Positions 1 to 9,993 of a stretch of 64,000 nt of DNA are shown piece after piece. The DNA is from Patiria miniata (taxonomy: Eukaryota > Echinodermata > Asteroidea > Valvatida > Asterinidae). Location: assembly GCF_015706575.1 (NCBI RefSeq), contig NW_024037072.1:27839162-27903161 (forward strand), written 5' to 3'. How positions within the stretch are numbered: position 1 is the first letter of the stretch; every line of letters starts with the position of its first letter. The notes under the pieces are model-generated. The model was not told the DNA's origin and did no database searches. It saw nothing but the letters and a program-made list of their open reading frames with translations. Both the position numbers and the translations under genes were made by a program.

Positions 1-892
1 TTAGTATCATCGACCCTGATCACAGAATGACCAGTCTTAAGTTTCGCTAGATCAGACTAAAGTCTATTGGCGCCGCCATGCCTAATGGGGCCAATTCGGT
101 TACATTTAATCACAACTTTGAGAGCAAGAACGAATCCAGTATCATTTGATAGCTTGGAACTTATAGATTATGGACATTTAACGTAAGAGTGATTTTAGAT
201 CAGACTAATTAACTTAAGAGCGACGCAAAAAGCGAGGAGGGGCGTGGCCGTCACCTCCTCTTTTTCCTTATCGCTGATACCGTTACAACGCAACGGTAGA
301 AAAGAAAAATAAACCAGTTGGTATTGATGCCTTGGCACTTGAGGAACATGAAAATATAACTTAAGAGTGATTTGGGGCTAGACTTATTAACTTAAGAGCG
401 GCGCAAAGAGCGCAGAAGGGGCGGGGCCGCAACCCCCTCCATCCCTCCACGTACATTGTCCCTTTATATATCGTCGCAATGCACTTTTTTATCGTTCCAA
501 GTTTCTCTGACCGGTTTGTTTGATGTCTTGCGGTCATTTTGACACCATGTTAATGAACTTAGGGCATACCTACGGTCACAAAATGTCCATTTTGCAAGCA
601 CGGGTAGGCCAAAATGTTAAACTTTCCCATTACATGCATTGACCATGTTTAATGTACATGAGAGTGCCGACCTTAAATGACCATGACAACAAAACATTTA
701 AACTTCACAGATGTTTGGGATCCTTTCATTAGAGATATCCACTTTTACTTACACAAAAAATGTAATTATGCGAAACGCACATCAGGTAGTAGGAGCTGAC
801 GATTAAAGAACAGTAGTACACACTACATATCAGTTTGGTAGTCTATGTAATAGACCATGGCATACCACGGCCAATGCGTGGACAGATTCGCT
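1..892. repeat. Gene-free left edge with a ~180-bp-spaced direct repeat
   Basis: No coding region is recognisable. A block beginning TTAACTTAAGAGCGACGCAA near 203 recurs in diverged form near 383 (TTAACTTAAGAGCGGCGCAA). Each is preceded by a TAAGAGTGATTT word and followed by a GC-rich GGGGCG-GGCCG stretch, so two tandem copies about 180 bp apart are visible. The rest of the segment shows nothing I can name. Confidence 0.5.
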
Positions 893-1215
893 GATTAATT
901 AGGCAAAACCCCACCTCTTGACCTCCTAGATTTTGACCAATCACCGGGCGCTTTCTATATCGGGTCTTTGGTCATTAGCCCGTTTTGCGTCATAGACAAT
1001 GGATTTTTAAAAAAATGTGTCACGCGCTTGTATCATGTTATGCGATATGGCGCCCGGCTGTTGTATTACAAAACACTGCAATCGAATTGACCAATCATAC
1101 TATTTAGTCCTGATTAAGGAATGAAATGACGTCAAGATTTAATAAAGTCGACTCCGATTGGCTGGCGCGCGGCTTGCATATATCTGCATGTCTAGACATA
1201 TCAGACGTTATACAG
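893..1215 (+). repeat. Dispersed repeat body, related to the inverse copy at 31290-31560
   Basis: The stretch can be aligned by eye with the reverse complement of 31290-31560. Shared blocks in the same order include GCGCTTTCTA.ATCGG, TGTTGTATTACA, TTGACCAATCA, GAATGAAATGACGTCA, GTCGACTC and ACATATCAGACGTT. It is therefore one body segment of a dispersed element whose second copy lies inside the composite element at 31155-31740. No protein is encoded. Confidence 0.6.
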
Positions 1216-1636
1216 GAATTACGCGATGTTGCGCACTGATCCAACGAATTATAGCAACAGCGCGCGCCTGTGCGTCGTTCCAATGCTTGTGTGCGCTGCG
1301 CCGAATAACAAAACGAACAACTAATTTAATTTTTCCTACGGTGCTTCTTAAGAAGCGCCGTTGGAAATGCCTGCTTTCGTTGATTTCTTCAAAATGAGAG
1401 CTTGCCAGAAAAGATAATTTCACAGGGAGTTTAGTCCCCTTACAATTTTTCAACCAGTATGTTTTTCAACAATAATTACGACGGTTACTTTTTTGGATAG
1501 CTGCAAAATGATGGACTCGGGCTTAATGGTATAGTACTTTGGTTACTATGGGTATAGTACTTTTCGCCCTGCACAGAAAGATAGCAAAATGTGACTCGCT
1601 TTCGGCCAATCAAGACACAGAAACTGTGGGTGAGGT
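1216..1636. other. Gene-free spacer
   Basis: Only short open frames with no recognisable domain are present. The word GGTATAGTACTTT near 1528 recurs at 2080-2095, and the segment 1570-1640 (CACAGAAAGATAGCAAAAT onward) recurs at 2124-2210. This ties the spacer to the neighbouring inverted-repeat element. Confidence 0.5.
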
Positions 1637-1820
1637 GTTATAATATACAAATATTGAATGCTTCGAGTGGTGTAGTAAAACTAGCTTCCCGAGGTGATCC
1701 ATGGACCATTCTATTTTCCCGAGGCGAAGCCGAGGGAAAATAGAATGGTCCATGGATCACCGAGGGAGGCTAGTTTTACTTCAACACGAGATAAAGCATT
1801 CAATATTTGTTTTATAACAC
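1637..1820. repeat. Foldback hairpin 1 (loop GAGGCGAAGCCGAG)
   Basis: An almost continuous self-complementary stretch of about 184 bp. The outer arms are CAAATATTGAATGC and GCATTCAATATTTG. The inner arms are GGTGATCCATGGACCATTCT and its complement. The centre is CCCGAGGCGAAGCCGAGGG. It would form a long hairpin in single strand. Confidence 0.85.
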
Positions 1821-2712
1821 TTCACCCACAGATTCTGCTTGATTTTAATGTTTTACATTTATTTAAATCTGAACACAGTTGAAATAAACTTCAATTTCAA
1901 TACAAAATTGGTGGAAAATGTATTTCTCTCTTAAAAACTAACCCTTCACGAAATGTTTGAACCCAAGTCTGCGGTGCGCTCTCTTTGGAATAATACGCGC
2001 TACGCACAACGTGCAACGCGCACACCAGCATGAATTGCAAACAAATACCGCGCCGTGGAAATAGTACTTTGATTGCTAATGGTATAGTACTTTGAGTTGC
2101 TATGCGCATAGTACTTTTGGCCGAGCACAGAAAGATAGCAAAATTAGAAAGTAACATGTGACTCGCTCTCGGCCAATCAAGACACAGAATCTGTGGGTGA
2201 GGTGTTATAACATCCGTTATCCAGGGAGCAAGACTCCTCGGCGTAAAGCTGCAATTCAAAACAATTCGAAGCATGATTTAGCAACTTTTGATTTTAAATT
2301 GAGATCCTAGAATGCTGTTTTTCTCGGAATATGAAGCTGAAGCTGAGCTGAAACTTCATCAAGTAAGTTGTTCAGTATCCTTCATTAGATTTTGAACGCT
2401 TTTGTTGCTTCAAACGAACAAAATGCACTAATTACAAATGATGGACTATAGCTTTAGCAACCAAAGTACTATTTCCACGGCGCGGTATTTGTGTGCAAAT
2501 GCATGCTGGTGTGCGCGTTGCGCGTTGTGCTTAGCGCGTATTGTTCCAAAGAGAGCGCGCCGCAGACTTGCGTTGCAACATTTCGTGAAGGGGTAGTTTG
2601 GAAGAGAGAAATACATTATCCACCAATTTTGTATTGAAATTGAAGTTCATTTCAACTGTGTTCAGATTTAAATAATTTAAAATATCAAAATCAAGCAGAA
2701 TCTGTGGGTGAA

Positions 2713-2893
2713 GTGTTATAAAACAAATATTGAATGCTTTATCTCGTGTTGAAGTAAAACTAGCCTCCCTCGGTGATCCATGGACCATTCTATTTCCCCT
2801 CGGCTTCGCCTCGGGAAAATAGAATGTCCATGGATCACCTCGGTAGGCTAGTTTTACTACACTACTCGAAGCATTCAATATTTGTATATTATA
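2713..2893. repeat. Foldback hairpin 2 (loop CTCGGCTTCGCCTCG)
   Basis: Second copy of the hairpin at 1637-1820, in opposite orientation. It has the same GGTGATCCATGGACCATTCT arms and the same GGCTTCGCC centre. One arm has lost a base (TAGAATGTCCATGG). Confidence 0.85.
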
Positions 2894-3305
2894 CAACACC
2901 TGAATAAATCCCCATCATCTGATTGGTGGATCGTTGATCACATGTCATTGAATTATTCGTACCAACGCACGGCGCGCGCGTGGCGCGCAGCGCACAGTGC
3001 AATGGAAGTACTATTGCACTGTGATTAGAAGTACCATTGCACTGTCACTGCACATGTTGCCGAAGGTGGCGCTGTGGTGTTTAAATTGGCAATAAAAGTT
3101 CTGAACTTATTGAACTGTTTTAGTTCTTAACTTATGGAAAAGTTTTAAATTGAGATAAATTGAATATGATAGTTCTCAACCTGTTGAACAGTTTGCATAA
3201 ATTAAATATGATAACTCTGAACTTGTCAAACTTGTAAACAATTTTTAACTTGAATAAATTTGCTATTAAAAGTCATCCAATCAGATGACGAGGATTTATT
3301 CAGTT
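2894..3305. mobile_element. MITE-like segment with inverted CTGAATAAATC ends
   Basis: The left end reads ACCTGAATAAATCCCCATCA and the right end is its imperfect inverse, ending GAGGATTTATTCAGTTGT. The outermost ~28 bp pair. The interior holds a GC-rich GGCGCGCGCG stretch and twice the word CATTGCACTGTGA or CATTGCACTGTCA. A second copy with the same ends lies at 31155-31740. Both copies are joined directly to a hairpin, so the unit may be the middle of a larger hairpin-ended element. Confidence 0.65.
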
Positions 3306-3487
3306 GTTATATAAAACAAATAATGAATGTTTCAAGTTCGTGCAATAGAAAGAATAATTTCATTCGGTGACGGATGAAATGTTCCATTCCACTCGGCTTC
3401 GCCTCGTTGAATGGAACATTTCATCTGTCACCTCATGAAATTATTCTTACCATTGCACTCACAAACATTCATTATTTGTATAATACT
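3304..3487. repeat. Foldback hairpin 3, diverged arms, same loop
   Basis: Self-complementary stretch of about 184 bp with outer arms CAAATAATGAATGTTT and its inverse, and inner arms GATGAAATGTTCCATTC. The central loop ACTCGGCTTCGCCTCGT matches hairpins 1 and 2 although the arm sequence differs. The hairpin half at 31741-31850 belongs to this subtype. Confidence 0.8.
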
Positions 3488-3571
3488 CAAGACTATCAGT
3501 TTGGGGGCTTGAATCTGAATATTGAATTGAATCTTAAAGGGCAATAGTGGGACTGGACTCTTTCAGTGCCA

Positions 3572-3679
3572 AACTCGTACATGTACGAGGTATTTTTGTT
3601 AGTCCAAAAGCGCCAACCTCGTACATGTACGAGGTAGTGTTCGTGCTTAAAATCGCCAAACCTCGTACATGTACGAGGT
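3572..3679. repeat. Three 20-bp palindromes at exact 44-bp spacing
   Basis: ACCTCGTACATGTACGAGGT occurs at 3616-3635 and 3660-3679, with a one-mismatch copy at 3572-3591. The palindrome is perfect. The repeats are part of a 44-bp tandem unit that also contains a CGCCAA word before each palindrome. Confidence 0.9.
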
Positions 3680-4660
3680 AGAGTAACATGTTATCAAAAG
3701 GAGGCGCTCTCGCTCTTTCTAATGGTACCAATTATATGCATGTACGATCTGTATTTATTTTTATATTTGAGTTCTTGTGAGAGGGCGTCACACTGAGTTT
3801 CGATTTGTTAACAAAATGGCGGCGCCCATAAACCGATCTCGCGTGTTATCTCCATAGAAAATCAGTGTATTTTGTTTCCGATTTGGACAGGGTAAGGGAT
3901 TACTTTTCGGATTCAGAATAATCCATGGATATTTCAGAACTGGATGGTGAGTCAGAAATCGAACATTGGGATACCGATACAAATAATAATGATGGTGCTA
4001 AAAGTGACAATCATGGCAATATTTATGATAATGAACAGAGTTTGTATTAGGAGGGGTATCAGACGCGACACACGTATATTCTGCAAAAGTGCGGAATTCC
4101 CCTGTGTTCAGGAGAGTGTTTCAGTATTTATTACTAGGTGCATGACTAATATTGACTTTTGAAGGTAACAAGAATATACGAGAGAGCAAGATACAACAAG
4201 TTTGGTGATTACAACTTATTTACTATTTTTTTATAGAATTTTGAATAATTAACAAAAAAGCTCGAAGTTGGGCGCTTTAGGGTTAAACTTTTGAAATGTC
4301 GCCGGCACTGAAATTTCTTATGCAGTTGAACACCTTGAGACTTAAGTATTAAAATTCGCTCGTTGGCTCTTCATACAATAAAATTTATGATCGGATATGG
4401 GAACATTTCATATTTGACCTCTGGTCACTTTCGAGGGGTCAACTAAGATTTATTATTAACACCCAACTTTTCACGACCTATATCTCAACTTTTGATATGA
4501 ATTCTTGCTATGATATGAGTTTCAAAAGGAATGGAAAGTTTATATCTGACCTCTGGTGAACTTTATATACAACTAATACTTCAAAATGCCAACCTTTCAT
4601 GAACCAAGTTAAAATAATGCAACAGAAGTTTATTTTTACAATTATTCTACGGGATGTTGT
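3680..4660. other. Gene-free spacer
   Basis: AT-rich sequence with only short open frames. I see no domain, tRNA or inverted repeat that I can support. Confidence 0.4.
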
Positions 4661-5244
4661 GAATTCGGTTCGCTTTTAACCCCGCACCTTGCAAACAGGA
4701 CGCTGGGAAAGGCGGACGAATTAACGCTCTGATTGAATAGAATTTGCGTGACCTATGACCTGCAAGTCTTCACGACCACGACCCTGCAAGGTTTGAAACG
4801 GCCGTTAGTCATTCATCACTCTTTTATTCCCATTCATACTAAAATGTCCTTTTTTGTTGAAAAGCATAATAATGTAGGAAAATCTGTAAAACTTATCTGT
4901 TTTGTAAATGTTCAACTCCCGTCAGTTCCTCAGGCTTCGTTTCGAATTCACGAAGGATCTAAATGCATTTTTTTCGACGCTCAAAATTTGTCCACATGGT
5001 CCGCAATGAAAAAGAAATCACATCCGGTACATGTGTATATGCATTTCAATGGCAAACTTTTCGGATAGCATATGCGCGCATTGGCTATACCGCGGTCTTA
5101 AACAGCTGCAGCCAGATGCTTTATACATAGGTCATGATAAATTACCCAGAATGCCATCCAGACTTCCTTCACAAGATTCTATGAAGCTCATCAGCCCTTC
5201 CCAGCGCCCTGTTTGCAGGGCGGGGGGTACGAGCGAATGAATTC
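4661..5244. mobile_element. MITE-like element, ~55-bp imperfect TIRs
   Basis: The left end begins GAATTCGGTTCGC and continues to CCTTGCAAACAGGACGCTGG near 4688. The right end is the imperfect inverse (CCAGCGCCCTGTTTGCAGGG near 5201, then CGAGCGAATGAATTC to 5244). The interior codes for nothing recognisable. No clear target duplication was found. Confidence 0.65.
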
Positions 5245-5549
5245 TGGAGATTCACAATGCAGTGCGCCACCAACGGTTTGCCATGGAGAGTCCATTTTTC
5301 AAGTTTACAGTCAACAAAACATGGCCCATTTGAATTACTGTCACCAGACAACTTGAGCTAATTGTGTTATAGATTAGGGCATAGCATGCCGCCTTACAAA
5401 AAACACATTGATAAAAAGAAACACAATACTCAAATCATACGCTAACTAAACCACTGACCGAAAAAAATTTCAAATGTCCCGCCCTGCGAATTTGTCGACC
5501 ATCTCCCACAATGCACTGGGAAAAATGAACTCTTTGTGGCAAAGTCTTG

Positions 5550-6834
5550 TAGTCAGGTGGCATACGATCGGAATCGTGACCAACTGGTCTAAAGCACCAA
5601 ACTTGGCAGATATATTATTATAGCCCTAAAGAAGATAGTTAGAAGGGGTGACACCTGAAATTTTTTTGGGAAGGGGACCTAATTTGCATAAAGCGTTAAT
5701 CCCTGCCGTGTAATATATTTATTCCCATACTTGGGTAGATGTTTATTTTTTTAAATTTTTTTAAAGTATATTTTGGTGATTTTACTTACATATCCTTACT
5801 TCAATAACACCTTCTAAAGCATATCGGAGACTTGAAGATTATAAGGACATAATAAAGATCGAAAATGGCTAACATTATACCCTAAAGTTGCGCGCATTTC
5901 CTTTTTCCTCAGATATCATCACGTAGTCTTGCCAAACCTCAGTATTGATGAACTTCAAACTCACAAAGTTACTTACTGGCAGAGTTGCCCTAACCAACAT
6001 AAATTGGGAAATCATGTGAAAAATTACATCATCTTGATATTGAGCCCACAAAAACATAAAAGGGGGGAAAATGAGGTGTCCGTAAATTGGGCTAAAATGA
6101 GGCGAAGGGTTGCCTAACATATGGGGACTTGATCAAGTTCAAGGATGAATCCCCCAAAAATAAGAGTTATTGTTTTAAAAATAATGATGTCTACGTCCAA
6201 ATGTTTTCTTACCAATAATTTTTGGAATTTCCTCAAACTTGTTTAAGTCCCCACGTTTAATAGGCAACCCCTCACCTACTTTTTAGCCCAATTTACGAAC
6301 ACCTCGTTTTTCCCCATTTTTGTTTTCTGGGCTAAATATCATTCATTGTTCACATGATTTTCCATGGATTTTTTTATCGAGTAAATGAGCCAGTAAGCAA
6401 CTTGGTGAATGTGAAGCTCATCAATACTAAGGTTTGGTAACACTACTTGATGATATCTGGAGACAATGTTCATGCACGAAACTTTAGGATATAATAGTAG
6501 CCATTTTGGATCGTTACTATATGTTCTCATAATAATCCAGTCAGTCTTAAATGCTTTAGAAAGTGTTATTGAAGTAAGGATGTGTAAGAAGAATCACCAA
6601 AATATACCCTTTCGAAAAATTAAAAGATAAAAATAAACCCAAATATGGGAATAAATATATTACCCGGCAGGGATAAACAATTTATGCAAATTAGGCACCC
6701 TTCCCAAAAGAATTTCAGGTGTCACCCCTTCTAAATATCATCTCTAAGGCTGTAACAATCTATCTGCCAAGTTTGGAGCTTTGGACCAGTCGGTCACGAT
6801 CTTGTCAAAAAATTGGCCCTAAGCCACCTGACTA
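5550..6834. mobile_element. Foldback element, ~590-bp arms (TAGTCAGGTGGC ends)
   Basis: The element starts TAGTCAGGTGGCATACGATC and ends GCCACCTGACTA. The left arm (5550 to about 6130) and right arm (about 6245-6834) are reverse complements with scattered changes, around a spacer of about 110 bp. A shorter copy with the same ends lies at 27809-28419. No protein is encoded, so it would depend on a source in trans. The outer flank GATTCACAATGCAGTGC at 5250 is also mirrored just outside the right end, near 6846. Confidence 0.85.
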
Positions 6835-7274
6835 TTGGTGGTGCACTGCATTGTGAATCGCCCGAATTGAGACTGGGACCCCAGAGTTGATTTTGTCACA
6901 TCTGATTTCCATTCGCTTTGACTTTCTTACAATAAACGTCACCTTTTTTTTAACTTCATGTTGGTACTAAAATTGTATAATGTCCTTCATCAAGTTTCTT
7001 TTTATTAAAAAAGACTTTCCAAGAACTGGCAGCACTTTGAGGCCTAATGTGACTCGTGCGATTGTGAAACCACGGGTCTGTCGATCGATTCGACCGCATC
7101 GAAGGTGAAACGCCGGCTTCGCGGGCAATCAAGTCACGCACCCATGCACCTTCTGCGCCTAATAGTACAGCTTTTTGTTTTTGCGGCTGGAAAAAAAATG
7201 AAAGATAGCAATTGACAAATTAATAACGGTAATTACAACTGCAAGAAAATGAAATTTAGTTTAGTTCACTTGAT
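6835..7274. other. Gene-free spacer left of the duplication
   Basis: Contains the mirrored TTGGTGGTGCACTGCATTGT block at its left edge and a short minus-strand open frame (6956 to about 7190) with no secure identity. The homology between the two duplication units begins at about 7275. Confidence 0.4.
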
Positions 7275-8312
7275 TAATAATCGTTCGTTATCCATATCCT
7301 ATCATTTATTTTCTTTTGAAGTCTTTTATTATTTGTGAACATAATAAAAAAAAACACACCCAGAACGGCCAGAAGAAACATCTAAAGAAAAACCAACCCA
7401 AACAATTACGTTTCTTTTTGTTTTATCCGAGATAATGATCCCCACTCAGACCCAAGGGCATCATAATCAGATTCGAAACCCCGTTCTCGTGTTGATAACG
7501 AGAACCAACGCGACCGGTGTTAGCGAACAAGATTCTCACACCCCACTTATTGAGGAGTAGATGAAGAACGTCAAGCACAAAGGTGGCAGACTTGGGCCCT
7601 TCCACAACCTGCGTTAATCTTGTGGATAAACTTGAAAGCACTTATTCTGTTATTCAATGGGGTTGTCCACCTTTGAGGCATCATAAAATTATGCTAGTAG
7701 GAATTGGGGAAATTTAGTTGTCAACTTTTAGGGCGCCGAAAGCATTATTAAATTAAAATCGATAGTTCTGCTATAGTAAAAAAAAAATTGTATACACTGA
7801 GCTTGCGCAGAAAATGAGTAAATTGAGTTGTCCACTTTGGGCTCCATGTCTTTGGAAACATTGAACGAAATTAAAATTGAGGTAACTGCGAACTATAGAA
7901 ACTGGCATTTGTACCGACTCCCTATTCTTGAAATGAAATGCACGTTGTGTCTGATTGAGTAAAAAACAAAGGTTGCGAAATCGGGTTGGGAAATCTATAA
8001 GCCTAGTAAACAATCAGCGAAGGGGACATTCCTCCACACATAGAGCAAGTGGCCCGCATGACTGCACAGCCTTTGTGTGGTAGCGGGACTGCACAAAAGC
8101 AGCAGCTGTGGAACTACCCACTAGCCATGTGCCACGGCATACCACAGCTGGCAACTGCATTCCAATGAGGATTAGCGGCCGCGGCCACCATGACCGCTTC
8201 CCGCGCGCAAGTATAGGAACTGCATTCTTGCACAAAGAGGGGCATAGCTACTTACCTTTCCCAACTTGTTCCAACGACCCGCTTTGAGAAATTTGGGAGT
8301 CCTTCTGGGGGG

Positions 8313-8614
8313 CAAGGGCGGATCAAGGGGGGGGGGCCAAAGGGGCCATGCCCCCCCCCCCCAAACGAAACCAATTTCTTTTTTTTAATGTGACATCGCA
8401 ATAAAGGCAGGCAATCTTTTCCTCAAAAAAACATTGGTTAAAGTGGTCAGAAATTGCCTCAGATCGCACCACAGAGCATCTAGAATCCAAAAAAAATTCG
8501 GGGCCCTTAAGCGGGCCCCGAACCCCACGCCGTAATTTTTTTGACCCACTTTTTGGGGGGACCAAAATTTTTTTTGGCCCCCCCCAAAAAAATTGTGTTC
8601 TGGATCCGCCCTTG
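8313..8614. mobile_element. hAT-like MITE with 8-bp target duplication
   Basis: The terminal inverted repeats are CAAGGGCGGATC and GATCCGCCCTTG. The flanking 8 bases CTGGGGGG occur on both sides (8305-8312 and 8615-8622). Unit B has the empty site (GTCCTGCTGGGGGGAACTTT near 34325) with a single copy of the 8 bases, so insertion followed the duplication. The interior is G/C homopolymer-rich and non-coding. A second copy is at 55232-55414. Confidence 0.9.
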
Positions 8615-8892
8615 CTGGGGGGAACTTTTGGAAATCGCACGAGTAGGCCTAGTCCGTTCTCCTGAAACTAGTGCTGTCATGCAATCATGTCATGAAAAAA
8701 ATTACAAACACAAACACTGAAAATTACGGAAGCGTATTTAGGACATGACCGAAAATATATTTTAGGCCCACTAGATCTCAAGTGGCCCCAAGATCGGTCC
8801 ATTCCAAAGCATTTTACCTACGCGCGCGCGTATACTCTCTCCACAAAGTGTGAAAGTATATAATTTATAAATTGCAAGCTTTGGTCGAGCAC

Positions 8893-8965
8893 CGCCATGG
8901 CCTAGTGGTTGTGCAGGCTGGCTAATGATTGGAGGTCTCGAGATCGTATCCTTGCTCTTCAGCTT
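8893..8965 (+). pseudogene. tRNA-derived relic (SINE head?)
   Basis: CCATGGCCTAGTGGTTGTGC resembles a pol III A box and AGGTCTCGAGATCGTATCC resembles a degraded B box about 40 bp further on. No complete cloverleaf can be drawn. A tRNA-derived SINE head is the likely source. Confidence 0.35.
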
Positions 8966-9236
8966 TTGCTCTCTTTTTTTCAACAAGTCAAAGTTTTATC
9001 TTAGAAACGTTATTTTTCAGTCGGATACTACTTGTAAAGCAGCAATTTTCTTTTTCTTTTCTGATCCGAGACTCTGGAGGATCTTCTTTAAAAAGGGAAG
9101 TAAAGTCCGAAATCCGTACCAAGTTGAAAAATAGTAGCCTCAACTCCAGCCTGGGTATATTAAAAATGCCCCATAGGAAAGCGCACAAGGTACCCCAGAT
9201 AGTAAGTTGTGTAAAAAAAAATATCGCGCGCGGCGC

Positions 9237-9268
9237 GCATTGATCTCCATATGTATATATGGAGATCA
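9237..9268. repeat. Short palindrome in a CpG-rich setting
   Basis: ATTGATCTCCATAT at the left faces ATATGGAGATCAAT at the right around 4 bases. It is flanked by GCGCGCGGCGCGC on the left and tandem GGCGC units on the right. Confidence 0.7.
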
Positions 9269-9993
9269 ATGGCGGCGCGGCGCGGCGCGGCGGGAACCAG
9301 TCATCGCTGCAAAAAGCATTATTACGCAAGTGTTTTTATTATCGTCACTTGTTATTATTATCGCTAACTTGTAAAAACAAAGGAGGACGCAAAAGGACGC
9401 AAAAGGGTTGTCGAGGGTGTTTTGTGAAGACAGAAAGGACAACAGGATTTTAAAAAAATGTATTTATTCATTAATTGATTTATTAAATGTATTTATTAAT
9501 TTATTGGCGATAACATTTTTAGGGTCGCAGCCTACAAAAAGGGTCAGTCAGGAACCAGAAGCAGAACTACATTTATTCTCCTTTTTTGGCCTTAAATAAT
9601 GAAGTTTAGTCCACAACTGATAGGCCTACTTGATAGGTTCAGGCAACAATTAAATGTCCATGTGTTCGTACAAAATGCGTATTTTAGAATTACTAGTGTT
9701 GAAATCGGTTGCCATTGTAACTATTGAGGTTCTACAGAATTTGTGTCGGTATACAAATTTCAGGGCGACGGTCAAAGCGATACAAAATGTTTCATGTAGG
9801 GGTGGGGGCACTGTTATGGTTAATTTTACCCACGAAACACTTACGGTTTTGAGGGTTTTTCTCGTGTGAACGAATAAGCTGACTCCTATCGATTCCGTTG
9901 AAATTGTTCGTTATAGTCTCATGAAAAAAGTTTTGAAAGCATTGTTATTCATACTAAAATCAGTTAAAAAAAAAAAAAAAAAAGCTATCCTAC

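Larger units (their letters stand above)
1637..2893. repeat. Large imperfect inverted repeat, ~430-bp arms
   Basis: Left arm 1637-2075 and right arm 2464-2893 are reverse complements with scattered mismatches, around a spacer of about 390 bp. Each arm ends outward in a ~180-bp hairpin (described separately). Each arm also contains a shared internal part reading inward from ACAGATTCTGCTTGATTTT to ACCGCGCCGTGGAAATAGTA. The spacer repeats a piece of the flank (GGCCAATCAAGACACAGA). This is a fold-back transposon or an inverted pair of one element. No transposase is seen. Confidence 0.85.
7275..9993. other. Intergenic, left part of unit A
   Basis: No gene seen. The stretch holds blocks shared with 32965-35050, a hAT-like MITE (8313-8614), a tRNA-like relic (8893-8965) and a short palindrome (9237-9268). 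The segments 7640-8200 and 8720-9590 have no obvious partner in unit B. Confidence 0.4.

Noticed and set aside
1158..1453. Overlapping 79- and 81-codon frames on both strands
   Set aside because: Neither has a recognisable domain. The left part lies inside a dispersed repeat (893-1215).
6956..7190. Minus-strand frame with KAVLLGAEGAWVRDLIAREA, reminiscent of a helix-turn-helix transposase N terminus
   Set aside because: Only one short stretch resembles an HTH, the rest (SNRSTDPWFHN) matches nothing, and no catalytic domain follows. Too weak to call.
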